Source of the DNA: Annona cherimola
Lineage: Eukaryota; Streptophyta; Magnoliopsida; Magnoliales; Annonaceae
NCBI GenBank assembly: GCA_030490835.1
Contig: CM059972.1
Span: forward strand, 54,355,563-54,419,562
Direction of reading: 5' to 3'
DNA length: 64,000 nt
Shown here piece after piece: positions 49,113 to 59,444 of the stretch (position 1 is its first letter; each line of letters opens with the position of its first letter). The position numbers and the translations under genes are program-made. The notes under the pieces were generated by a model, which saw only the letters and a program-made list of their open reading frames with translations, had not been told where the DNA came from and did no database searches.

Positions 49113-49521
49113 AATCAAATCATTTTAATAGAAACAGTAATCAAATCATAATAAAGAGACAGAGGGATGACCACCCTTAAATAATTTTAGAAACATTCAA
49201 GTAAAATAACTTGAAAGCATTTTAGCATTTGAGAATAAAATGTCATTTTCAAATGTCCTGCTTGCTTATCTGTAGTGATCCTTCTGCGCCTTCCATCCTT
49301 TCCTTGCCTTTTCTTAGACAAGTAAACATGATTATCTTATACATTTTCATCATTTGTTGTGCATGTATGCCTTGTCTTTTTCTTCAACTCACATATACGT
49401 GTCATATGGGTTTAATCCCATATAGTCCATAACACGTTAACTTTAAATCATTCTTTCTTTCGAATGCATATCCATCTTCACCCTTGTCAATGGTCACACA
49501 TATATATATGACTTACTCATA
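49113..49521 (-). mobile_element. gypsy LTR fragment (minus)
   Basis: Matches about 2960-3390 of the first LTR in order and strand, including the exon-2-like region around 49285. It ends tcata at 49521, where the next LTR begins; the homologous place at about 3390 continues without interruption. Confidence 0.75.
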
Positions 49522-52133
49522 TGTGAAACCCAACCCATGTAGAACCCATATGTATGCATTGATCAGGTATATGACATTTATATGTGTAATTATTGAATTT
49601 TGAATGATTATGAGATTTTGCTAATTATTGCAATTAGGGTTAAGGATTAGCAATGATGACTTGAGTAATCATTTTGAGTTGATTATGAGATAAATGGATT
49701 AAAGTAAATTGTTGATGATTAAGATACACCAATATATCACGAATAATCATTTTCCATTATTTAATATGAATTATAAGAATTTAAATGATAATCGTTAAGT
49801 TAAGTGGAAAAACACTAGAAAATTCATAACTCAACGCCTGTAAGGCGGATTCAAGTAAAATTTAAGATGGAAGTTGATGATGTTGGGCTTGGTATTATGG
49901 AATTATTGGGTTATGAAAATCCTTGATGAAATTAGTGTTATGATTTATTGATCATATCACAAATCCAACCGTTAACTTTAAACGGCTATAACTTGAGTTA
50001 GGAAAATCGGATTGAGATGAAATTTGAAACGAGTGAATGAAATTATGAGATGCACATTTTTGAAGGTTTAGATTAAGCATATTATGTTGAGAAAATTCCT
50101 GCATTGAAAAAGTATGCATTGTTGACTTTTGCACCTCAAGAGTACCATTCATTTAATGCTTGAGTACATGAAATAATTGCATAATTTTAATGAAAAATTA
50201 GGTGTCAAATGCGGCTTATTTTCAAGATATTTTATGTATTATTATAAAATGCTAAAATACAAATAAAATTGGCAGCAGCTATGGACGCGATTGCTAGACA
50301 GGTGGACGGTTTTGATTAAAACAGATTTTTTAATTTTCAAAAAATGGTAAAAACCTATTTTACTAGGCTGTGAAATCACCAGCACATAAGGGGGAGAGAA
50401 TCACATTTAATGGTGTCAAAAAACTAAGAAAAGTGGGGACCACAACTGGATCATATCCAGCCCTATAAATGGGTTGCACGTTCACATGGATGGATCTTTG
50501 CAAAATTTTTCTAAGTGTTGGAATTTTACCCCAAGCATCACAGCAGCTCACGTCCCCTCTTGGCCAACAAAGGAAGAAGAAAATAGAAGAAAAAATAAGG
50601 GAAAAAGAAAGGGAATTTGAGGAGGAAAACCCATCTCAAGTGCTTAGGTTTTGGAGTGCATCAACCGAGTAAGTGTTTATGTTAATTTGAGCATTTCATC
50701 TTGAGTTCTAAACTCCAAAATATGAATATGAAATTGAAGTTTAAATACTCCTTAAAAAATGATTTAATATGGCCTTTTATTGAATATTGAATGGATGTTA
50801 GGCTATATGCATGAATTTCCATGATTTAGATGGTGAAAGTGATGATTTGAATGACTATTGAGTTGAAACTCAACTTGTTAAATCTTGAATTCCAATAATA
50901 AGTTGCTGTATTGAATGGATGATATGTTAGGGTTATGAATCATGTATTAATGCAAAACATATTTTGATTTGAGCTTAAATTATGAGTTTTAGAAACTATG
51001 AAATGCAAAGTGACGTATATGATCCGATTTCTTCATTTTGTTGCTAAAAATGATATGGAAATGGTTCTGCATGATTTATGAAATATATGTAGGGTAAAAT
51101 ATCCTAGGTTTAGTTAATTATTGATTCCCAAAAGTATTTGGAAAATTAAGGCCTAAATCTGATTTTTATGGATTTATGAAACGATGTCTAAACGGAGTGG
51201 AAACGGGATCCGAAACGGGTAAACCACTTGCTGTTTGGAGGGGTATTAATTTATGAATGTTAAACATGTGTTAATAACCAAAATTTGGATTAATAAAAGT
51301 GGGATTAATTGCTGAAAAATTCGGATTTATATAACTTCTTAGGGTTATGTGTCAAAAGACACGTTAAACGTGTGAAAAATGGGTTCCAAAGTTGCTGATT
51401 TGAGAACCTATGATTAGTGGATTTAAATCCTATAAAAATACCCTAAGTAAATTGATAATTAAGGATACTTATCATGCTGAAAAAATGGATTAAATTTTTG
51501 ACTTGGAAAATTCTATGAAATGCATCATGTATGTGTTGCCAAATGGGCGTATGTGAATGGATAGATATGCATGGATGATAAATGACTTGTGAAATATGAT
51601 TTTTGTAAAAAAATGCATGAAAATATGATGAATTTCGTGATTATATATATTTTTAGAATTTCATGATGTTAATTTCAAAATTTTGGAATTGATTAATGAA
51701 GCTAAGGCAACGTCGTGTGCTAAAAATGAGCACCTATGTATGAATTTTGGGAAATAGATGAAAAATGATACATGAAATGTAATGAACCTATAAATAATAA
51801 TTATTGGATGATTATTATATAGTTTAATGGTTACCCAACTTATGGGATTGAATATGTTGTGTATGAATCGATGAAATGTGCAAGTATATGCTAAGCGTAT
51901 GCATAATGACTTGAGAGGTCAAATGAATGATATATGTTAATGAAAATGGGTTGGAAAACTAAATGGAATATAAGGAAAAGAAATATATGAAAAATTGTAT
52001 TATTCTCATGTAGGCAAGGGCAAAGAAAAGGCTAAGTCGGAAAGCTAAGGAACGCAGGTAAGCAAGCAAATTTTCTAAATAATTTTTTCTTTTCTAAATT
52101 GCTTTGAATAAAGGTGATTTTTGTACTAACTGT
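49522..52133 (+). mobile_element. gypsy LTR (+), first part
   Basis: Starts TGTGAAACCCAACCC at 49522. TATA (TATAAAT) at 50464-50470, donor-like GTAAGTG at 50669, candidate exon 52014-52057, donor 52058. It is cut at 52133 by the copia element within the candidate second intron and continues at 63099. It could be a solo LTR or the 5' LTR of an element beyond the window. Confidence 0.85.
50464..50470 (+). promoter_or_regulatory. TATA box of the 49522 LTR
   Basis: TATAAAT about 200 bp before the first donor-like site. Position matches that of the TATA boxes in the related LTRs. Confidence 0.6.
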
Positions 52134-52431
52134 TGTTGGTCCCGAGTTAGTGGCAAAACCCAAGAGGGGAGGGGTGAATTGGGTTCTTTAAAAAATCTTT
52201 GGTAAATAAAGACTTAACCCCTTGAATAATTAATCCCCTTTTGAAAAGAGCTAGAGAGCAATGAAGATAAAACAGTAAAAAGAAATATAACACAAGGTTT
52301 ATAGTGGTTCGGGCAAACCTTCCCTACTCCACTCTTCCAAGCTCACACTCCGTTGTGACTTGGGTTCCACTATGTATTCCAAGAATACACTTAGAGTCAC
52401 CGCTCTCTTCTAGATTCAAAGCTCTAGGGGG

Positions 52432-52533
52432 CATACACAACTAGAGCCACTTGCTCTCTTCTAGATTCAAAGCTCTAGGGGGCATACACAACTAGAGCCA
52501 CTTGCTCTCTTCTAGATTCAAAGCTCTAGGGGG
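52432..52533. repeat. 51-bp tandem repeat, two units
   Basis: Two 51-bp units (52432-52482 and 52483-52533), preceded by a partial unit. The other LTR has three units (61594-61746). Confidence 0.92.
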
Positions 52534-52881
52534 CATATACAATCACTTGCACAAGTAGGTGATGAGTCTCACTCCAATCACACCCTACTTTGCATACACT
52601 TGATCTTAGCTACCCAAGCTAAATCAAGATTTATACAACCAAATAAAGAAATGAATAAAAACTACACTTTACAGATTTGTGTAGGCAGTTTTGAGCTTCG
52701 AGGAAGAAATCAAAGACAGCTGGGATGATGATCGTTGAAACAACTTGCAGTTTGAAGCTCTTTCTTCCTTTGAAACACTCAAATATGGAGAAAAGGGATT
52801 TGAAAGTCTTTCTTGCACTTCTTTTCTCTCTATGATCCTTAGAGTAGTGTCACTTGCACTTTCTCACGTTCATTTGAATGT

Positions 52882-52891
52882 CCTTTTATAG
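52882..52891 (-). promoter_or_regulatory. copia LTR TATA box
   Basis: CTATAAAAGG on the minus strand, also present at 62095-62104 in the 5' LTR, where it would drive the element. It lies about 1 kb from the U3 end. Confidence 0.75.
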
Positions 52892-52945
52892 ATTGAGGAA
52901 AATATGAACGTTGTAGAAGTGGTTGGCGTGCAATAAATGAACTCT

Positions 52946-52967
52946 AACGGTCAAAAATTTGACCGTT
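52946..52967. promoter_or_regulatory. inverted W-box pair
   Basis: Arms AACGGTCAAA and TTTGACCGTT separated by two bases. Each arm holds a TTGACC W-box core, the site of WRKY factors, and an AACGG/CCGTT Myb-like core. It is about 55 bp upstream (sense) of the TATA box and also present near 62160 in the 5' LTR. Confidence 0.55.
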
Positions 52968-52974
52968 ATACTCC

Positions 52975-53752
52975 AAGTCGAAGATGAAGTCGACTTGGCC
53001 TGCGACTTGGCTTCCAAGTCGTACATGGAGTCGACTTGGCCTGCGACTTGGGTTCTTCAGAAACTCAAGTCTGAGACTTGGGTCGACTTGGCTTTCAGTC
53101 TTTAACTCAAGTCGATCCTGAAGTCGACTTGGGTTGCGACTTGGCTTGGTCTATTGCAAACATGCCTTGTTCTTCTTGAAATGTCTTGAATCTTGCAAAC
53201 CATTTGAAAGCTTTGAGTCCTTGCACAATATATGTATGTTCCTTGCTTTGCTTTGGACTCACTTGGTCTTCATGACTTGGATTTTACTCCATTTGGAAGC
53301 TAGCTCGAAGATTTGCTTTGAGCTTGATAGACTTGATTTGAATGTAGAACATGATTCTTAACTTTGAAATTGACTCATTTGTTTTTCATCTTGATTCCTT
53401 GGACTTGAGTGATAAATCCTCTTGAATATCTTGAAAACTGCATCTTTGAAAGTTTGAACATCTCAAGTCGTGGATGGAGTCGACCTGGCCTGCGACTTCA
53501 CCCAAGTCGCACCTGGAGTCGACTTCGTTTGCGACTTCGTTATGTTCGTTTCCACTTTTCAGCTCTGGATACTCCAAGTCGATGCTGGAGTCGACTTCGT
53601 CTGCGACTTGGCTTCCCAAGTCGCAAGTGGAGTCGACTTGACCTGCGACTTCACCTGTTGCCTTTTGGGATTCATTCTCAAGTCGATATTTGAGTCGACT
53701 TTGGGATCGACTTCACCCAAGTCGAAGTCCAAGTCGACTTGGAGATCGACTA
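52975..53752. repeat. 34-bp compound-palindrome units, 3' LTR
   Basis: Unit starts read at 52975, 53015, 53109 (near the TATA box) and 53465, 53504, 53576, 53618, 53680, 53719 (near the U3 end). Best copies are 53504-53537 and 53618-53651. Confidence 0.88.
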
Positions 53753-53880
53753 GACCTCTTTGCTTTCCTTAAACATTTGTCAAACATGTTAGTACTCTTT
53801 ATATACTCAAATAAGTTCTTGTTAATCATCAAAACTCAGACTTTGGTCAATTTAGATTATTTTGAACATTGTTTCCAACA

Positions 53881-53894
53881 ATCTCCCCCTTTTT
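53881..53894 (-). other. copia polypurine tract
   Basis: Minus strand AAAAAGGGGGAGAT directly before the 3' LTR. A second purine run of similar make-up lies at 54295-54314, just after the stop of the extra ORF. Confidence 0.85.
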
Positions 53895-54317
53895 GATGAT
53901 TGACAAAACTTCATTTGAGTTGATACCTTTCAAAAATTTCAAACATATTCATTTGAGAAAACAGAGCATATAGGTATCGTTGAACATATAATTTAGAGTT
54001 TTGAGAACATTTAATCATTTTGGCATAGAGTATGCTTGAATATCTTACAAGCCACATATTGAGTATTAATCATTAAGAGTACTTTGTATTATAATCATTG
54101 ATCAAATATATCATTCATTCAAACTCTGTTTTAATATCAATCATATATCAATCATAAACCAATTATCATATCAAACATCATTTCATATATATATGAAGTT
54201 TCATTACATTCATCAATGAAGCATAAATGAAACTATCCTAGATACAAACTACCCAACCCAAAAATAAAAACACTCAAATCTAACCTATCAACCTATCTTC
54301 CTCCCCCTTTTTGGCAA
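53895..54317 (-). mobile_element. copia 3' untranslated region
   Basis: AT-rich, non-coding; carries the second purine run at 54295-54314. Confidence 0.6.
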
Positions 54318-55901
54318 TCATTCAAAAAGTACTAAAGACTTGGTAAATTGAAATTGAGAGATGGGATAGACAGATTTAGTTGGTTTGATGGGACAATGAT
54401 GGGCGGATGAATAGACAAGAGAAGCATGATCTGGAGTTGCTTCTCTGTGAACTGAACCTGACTCGTAGGGATCGAGTTCAGGCATGGGCCTCTTCTTGTG
54501 ATGGCCGGAGGCAAGATGATATCTAATATGTCGCATTTCCCGTTCGATTCTTTCTTGCCGGGAGTGCATATCCTCGAGGGCATTGTGAACGCCGGTGATA
54601 AGACTTGTCATCCGGTCTTCTTGATAGCCCATTTCAGTCCTCATAGCAACAATTTCAGCTTTCAAATCTTTTAGGGTGACCTCCTCAGAAGAGGTGGGAG
54701 GCACCTGTTCTCTTGCAACGGACCCTTGTGGAGAGTAAGATCCGTGAGATGGAGGAGAAGCGGCCCGTGCAGGTGAAGCCATGGGAGGTTGCTCCCCCTC
54801 AGCTTGTGCATTGTCTGCTTGTTCTTCTTCTGTAGCTTCATGCCTTAGTTCAAGCAGATTTATCTTCATTCTCTGGATGAGAGCTTTATTTATGGCATTT
54901 GTGGATTTGAGCACTTCGAAAGGCTCGCCTTCAATATCCACTTTGAAGAATTCAAGGATCTTTGTGATCCACGTGCCATAAGGGAGGACTCCTCGTGGGT
55001 TGTCCTTTCTACTTGCCAAGGCTTTTAGAAATAATTTGGGTATGCTCACTTTGACCCTGTTGGCCACTTTCCATAATATCCCAGCTTCCTGTGGATTCAA
55101 TTGATTTCTTCCACCGCCCTTTGGGTAGATGCAGTGGGCAATGAGAAGCCTTAGTACCCGAAGTCTGGGTGACAAATCCATGTACCGAAGGAATTTGATT
55201 CCCGGATGGTACTTGTTGCTCCGAGTGAGCTGATTATACATTTGATCCAAAGTGAGGTCTTCTGGGATAGGCTCATCCTCGTACGGGACACCAAGTATGT
55301 GTCCTAAGTGACTCATTACTTCAGTCGGTCCTGCAACTATCCCGATTCCAAGATCCATTTCGACTCCTTTTACGAAGGTTCCAAAATATTCTTCATCCCA
55401 AAGATAATAAAACATTCGAGTAAGATCTGGATAGACCCTTTCGTCTTCCTTTAGCAAATTGGTCCATCCTTGAAAATCCAATAGATCTTCTATGTCGGAT
55501 CCATATTCTTTCAAGAAATTGAAATCTATAATCTTTGGTATGAATACCTTCCGTTCGTAGAATTTTTTGTAGAAACGGCTATGTTGGAGCTCGGTTTTGA
55601 AGTAGGTAGTGGGCATCTTCAATACTTGGGCTTTCCCAGCCGCAGTGCCTCTTTTGCTTGTCCCGGATTGTGTGCTCTGTGAAGCTTGGGCATGAGGTTG
55701 GCTTTCCGACCTTGTAGCTTGTTCCGATGTGTGAGTAGAAGCTTGGAACCGAACCCTTCTACCCGTAGAAGTTGAGGGTTCTTCTCGAACCCGTTTTGCA
55801 GGTGTCCTAGCTCTCCTAGGGACTTCTTCCTCAGTGTGAGATGTGGGAGGTCTAGGCACAGGCTTCTTTGATGGTTTGGAGACGGCTTTCTTCGGGGCCA
55901 T
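54318..55901 (-). CDS. extra ORF after pol (env-like position, plant-transposon protein domain)
   Basis: Intact 527-codon frame starting MAPKKAVSKPSKK. Residues 1-95 are basic and Pro/Ser/Thr-rich, likely disordered. About 100-340 look folded, with a block (FYERKVFIPKIIDFNFLKEY, then DLLDFQGWTNLL and a Tyr/Phe-rich helix) of the kind I know from plant proteins labelled putative plant transposon protein. About 345-405 is acidic and Pro/Ser-rich; about 415-465 is probably coiled coil. The C-terminal end is basic. I see no signal peptide or clear membrane segment, so an envelope role is only positional. It lies 460 bp after pol and would need splicing or a subgenomic RNA. It is better preserved than pol. 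Confidence 0.8.
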   Translation of the reverse strand: MAPKKAVSKPSKKPVPRPPTSHTEEEVPRRARTPAKRVREEPSTSTGRRVRFQASTHTSEQATRSESQPHAQASQSTQSGTSKRGTAAGKAQVLKMPTTYFKTELQHSRFYKKFYERKVFIPKIIDFNFLKEYGSDIEDLLDFQGWTNLLKEDERVYPDLTRMFYYLWDEEYFGTFVKGVEMDLGIGIVAGPTEVMSHLGHILGVPYEDEPIPEDLTLDQMYNQLTRSNKYHPGIKFLRYMDLSPRLRVLRLLIAHCIYPKGGGRNQLNPQEAGILWKVANRVKVSIPKLFLKALASRKDNPRGVLPYGTWITKILEFFKVDIEGEPFEVLKSTNAINKALIQRMKINLLELRHEATEEEQADNAQAEGEQPPMASPARAASPPSHGSYSPQGSVAREQVPPTSSEEVTLKDLKAEIVAMRTEMGYQEDRMTSLITGVHNALEDMHSRQERIEREMRHIRYHLASGHHKKRPMPELDPYESGSVHREATPDHASLVYSSAHHCPIKPTKSVYPISQFQFTKSLVLFE

Positions 55902-56360
55902 TGAGATGGGAGTCTTGGAGTTTGGAATAAGAAAATGAAGACTAGAAAGTACTTGAGAGATTTTTGAGAATGGGAGGAGAAATGAGAAAAGAAACTGAGA
56001 AAGCTAGAGAAAGAGAGAGAAATAGAGAAGAAAACCGGAGAGAGAGAAAGGGATTCGCCGGAAAGATTTGCCGGAGACGGAGGAGAGAATCGTCGGAAGA
56101 AAAGGGTTGTCGCCGGAGGAGAGGAGAAAAACAGGGAGGCCGGAAAAATGAGGAAGAAAGAAGAGAGGAGAGAAGAAAAGGAGAAGGAGGCTCGGAAGTC
56201 GGACGGTCGCGCGCGCGGAGTCGACTTTGCCCTAGGCGAAGTCGACTTCGGTCCTTCTGGAGTCGACTTCGCTTCTAAAGCAGAGTCGACCTGGCGTCCC
56301 TGGAGTCGACTTGACTCATCGACTTGACATTTTCCAATTTAATTTTCTTATGAATTTTTC
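55902..56360 (-). promoter_or_regulatory. pyrimidine-rich spacer with GTCGAC motifs before the extra ORF
   Basis: On the sense (minus) strand a pyrimidine-rich tract of about 250 nt (55960-56200) leads to TTTCTAG and TTATTCC just before the ATG at 55901, resembling an acceptor region. At 56215-56330 five GTCGAC-type repeats of the U3 kind occur. Suggests a place for splicing to, or a second start of, the extra-ORF transcript; not proven. Confidence 0.45.
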
Positions 56361-57794
56361 CTAGTTAAGCTCTATCATCCCCATATCATTCCTAATCTTA
56401 TAAAATGAATCTTTGGCTAGAGGTTTGGTAAAGATATCAGCAATTTGGTCTTCTGTTTTCACATATTCTAAGCACACATCATGATTTTCAACATGTTCTC
56501 TAATAAAATGGTGTCTTACATCAATATGTTTAGTTCTTGAATGCAGTACAGGATTTTTAGTTAAACATATTGCACTTGTATTATCACATCTAATTGGAAT
56601 ATCAACATATTCAATACCATAATCCTTTAATTGTTGTTTCATCCAAAGTAGTTGGGCACAACAACTACCGGCGGCTATGTATTCGGCTTCCGCAGTAGAT
56701 AGTGCAACACTTGTTTGTTTTCTTGAATGCCATGAAACTAGCATATGTCCAAGAAATTGACAAGTTCCACTGGTACTTTTTCTATCCACTTTATATCCGG
56801 CAAAGTCTGCATCCGAATAGCCGATTAGATCAAAGGTTGACCCCTTTGGATACCATAGTCCAAGGTTTGTAGTTTTTACCAAATATTTAAAAATTCTTTT
56901 TACAGCAAGTAGATGTGATTCTTTGGGACATGCTTGAAATCTAGAGCACATACAAACACTGAATAAGATATCGGGTCTAGAAGCAGTTAAATATAACAAG
57001 GATCCAATCATGCTTCTATAGAGCTTTTGATCGATACTTTTACCGTTTTCGTCCGTGTCGATCTTGATTGTAGAGCTCATTGGAGTGTTTGCCCCTTTGC
57101 TATTCTGCATTCCGAATTTCTTGAGCATTTCTTTGACATACTTGGACTGGTTCAAAAATATTCCTTCACTTTGTTGCTTGATTTGTAGTCCAAGGAAGAA
57201 ATTTAATTCTCCCATCATGCTCATTTCGAATTCATTCTGCATAATCTTAGAAAATTCTTGGCATAGATTTTCGTCAGTAGCACCGAAGATTATGTCATCT
57301 ACATAAATTTGTACAATTAAAATATTGCTATTTTTATATTTGATGAACAAAGTAGTGTCTACTTTCCCTCTTTGAAATTCATGATCAATCAAGAATTTGT
57401 TCAACCTTTCATACCAAGCTCTTGGAGCTTGTTTTAATCCATATAGTGCTTTGGTCAATTTATACACATATTTTGATTGATCCTTATCTTCAAAACCAGG
57501 GGGTTGTTCAACATATACTTCTTCATTCAAATAGCCATTCAAAAATGCACTCTTCACATCCATTTGGAACAATTTGAAATTCATATGTGAAGCGAATGCT
57601 AATAAGATACGTATGGCTTCTAATCTAGCCACAGGTGCATATGATTCTTCAAAATCAATTCCTTCTTCTTGGGAATACCCTTTGGCTACTAATCTTGCCT
57701 TGTTTCTAATTACAAGACCGCTTTCGTCTAATTTGTTCCTAAATACCCATTTTGTACCAATGACTGTATGATTGTTTGGTCTAGGAACTAAATG
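56361..57794 (-). pseudogene. copia reverse transcriptase and RNase H
   Basis: Open from just after a TGA at 57795-57797 to the natural end of pol. RT fingers/palm ([48 protein letters not shown]), active site [12 protein letters not shown] intact, then thumb and RNase H ([42 protein letters not shown]). All catalytic residues I can check are present. Frame differs from that of the protease/integrase part. The nonsense codon lies where a Trp codon is found in relatives (NNV-stop-HLVP), so full-length pol cannot be made. Confidence 0.93.
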
Positions 57795-57797
57795 TCA

Positions 57798-58534
57798 TAC
57801 ATTGTTTCTTTTGAATTGATTTAGCTCTTCTTGCATTGAAATAACCCAATGTTCATCATTAAGAGCTTGTTCAATGGTATTTGGTTCAATTTTCGATACA
57901 AACGCATATTGGCCATAAACGTTTTGTTTTGATCTTCTAGTTTTTACTCCTTCATATATGTTTCCAATAACTTGTTCAATTGGATGGGCATTTTTGAACT
58001 TTAAATCAGTTGGAGTTTGTAAGAGTCATTACCTTCACTTACCTCTTCCTCCTCTGGATTTTCTGGCTTGAGCTCGGGTTCCTTTGATTGTTCTTTCCTT
58101 TTTGTCTCATCTGCATCACTTAGTTCATCCTCCTTTCTCGGACTTTGATTAATTTCATCAAATACAACATGTATGGATTCTTCTACAACTTGGTTTCGTT
58201 TGTTGAATACTCTATATGCTTTGCTATTTGATGAATAACCAAGGAATATAGCCTCATCGCTTTTGGCATCTAATTTGCCCAAATTGGTTTTTCCATTATT
58301 TAAAACATAGCATGTACATCCAAAAGCATGAAAATATGAGATATTTGGTTTCCTTCCTTTCCATAGTTCATATGGGGTCTTTTTCAAGATTGCTCGAATG
58401 GTAACACGGTTCAAAACATGACAAGCTGTACTTACAGCTTCACCCCAAAATTTCTTGGATAGATTGCTCTCATTTAGCATAGTTCTAGCCATCTCTTGTA
58501 TAGTTCTATTTTTCCTTTCTACTACTCCATTTTG
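57798..58534 (-). pseudogene. copia integrase C-terminal part and linker to RT
   Basis: From the nonsense codon at 58535-58537 (a Gln codon in relatives) through QNGVVERKN, which holds the third catalytic acid, and FWGEAVSTACHVLNR, GKTNLGKL, IFLGYSSNSK to an acidic linker. The frame then shifts near 58017, where one base is missing compared with the relic at about 550, and reading continues in the RT frame to the TGA at 57795. Confidence 0.9.
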
Positions 58535-59437
58535 TTATGGAGTTCTTGGTGCAGAAAATGTGTGGTGAATTCCTTTTTCATTGCAAAATTCCATGAATCG
58601 TTTGTTTTCGAATTCGCCACCATGATCACTTCTTATGGTCACAATAGTACTTTGTTTTTCATTTTGCACCAAATTTACAAAAGTTGCAAGCATAAAGAAG
58701 GCTTCATCTTTACTAGCTAAGAGAATTATCCATGTGAATCTTGAAAAATCATCAACTATGACAAATACATATTTCTTTCCACCAACGGTTAGAATGTCGG
58801 ATGGCCCGTATAGATCCATATGTAGCAATTCAAGTGGCTTAGTGGTGGAAATTTCCTTTTTGGTAGAGAAAGGCATCTTGGGTTGTTTTGATAATTGACA
58901 TGCCTTGCAAATCTTGTCTTTGTCATATTTCAATCTTGGTAATCCTTCTACCAAACTCTTTTTCCATAGGGTTTTTATGTTTCCCATGTTTATATGTCCA
59001 AGCCTTTTATGCCAAACCCATGGATCATTATCAATGGCCATTAGACATTGACCATTCAATTCATCAAGTGAGACCAAATATACATTTCCATGTCTTTTAC
59101 CACTAAACATGATATGTTCTCCATCAAATACATTACATATAGATGATTCAAACACAACTTTGTATCCTTTATCACATAATTGGCTAATGCTCATTAAATT
59201 GTGTTTGAGTCCTTCAACAAACAAAACATCTTCCATGCATGCATTTGAAATGCTATGTATATTTCCTTTACCTTTAATTTTACCTTTTTCATTATTGCCA
59301 AAGGCAACCATTCCATCATTACAAGGCTTAAGTTTGTGAAACAAACTTCTTTCACCGGTCATATGCCTTGAGCAACCGCTATCCATAAACCATTCATTGT
59401 TTGCTTTTGCCTTAAGACATGTCTGAAAAATAAGCAA
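58535..59437 (-). pseudogene. copia protease and integrase core, truncated by a stop
   Basis: Protease active site FMDSGCSRHMTG near the start; GAG-pre-integrase zinc region (HKRLGHIN ... CKACQLSK); integrase core with first Asp in LHMDLYGPS and second in IRSDHGGEFENK. The stop at 58535-58537 separates the third catalytic residue, so no complete integrase is encoded. The frame is +1 relative to gag and begins 8 bp after the gag stop; I see no ATG there. Confidence 0.92.
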
Positions 59438-59444
59438 ATAAATC

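Larger units (their letters stand above)
52134..53880 (-). mobile_element. copia 3' LTR
   Basis: 1,747 bp, TGTTGG ... CCAACA. It differs from the 5' LTR at about six bases and by one 51-bp unit (two units here, 52432-52533). U3 holds the palindromic units; TATA is at 52882-52891 on the minus strand. Confidence 0.96.

Noticed and set aside
54295..54314. Second polypurine tract as an LTR boundary
   Set aside because: No LTR begins there; the LTR starts after the tract at 53881-53894. It may be an internal PPT at most.
55964..56278. 104-codon Arg/Glu-rich frame on the + strand
   Set aside because: It is the complement of the pyrimidine-rich spacer upstream of the extra copia ORF. Composition alone explains the open frame.
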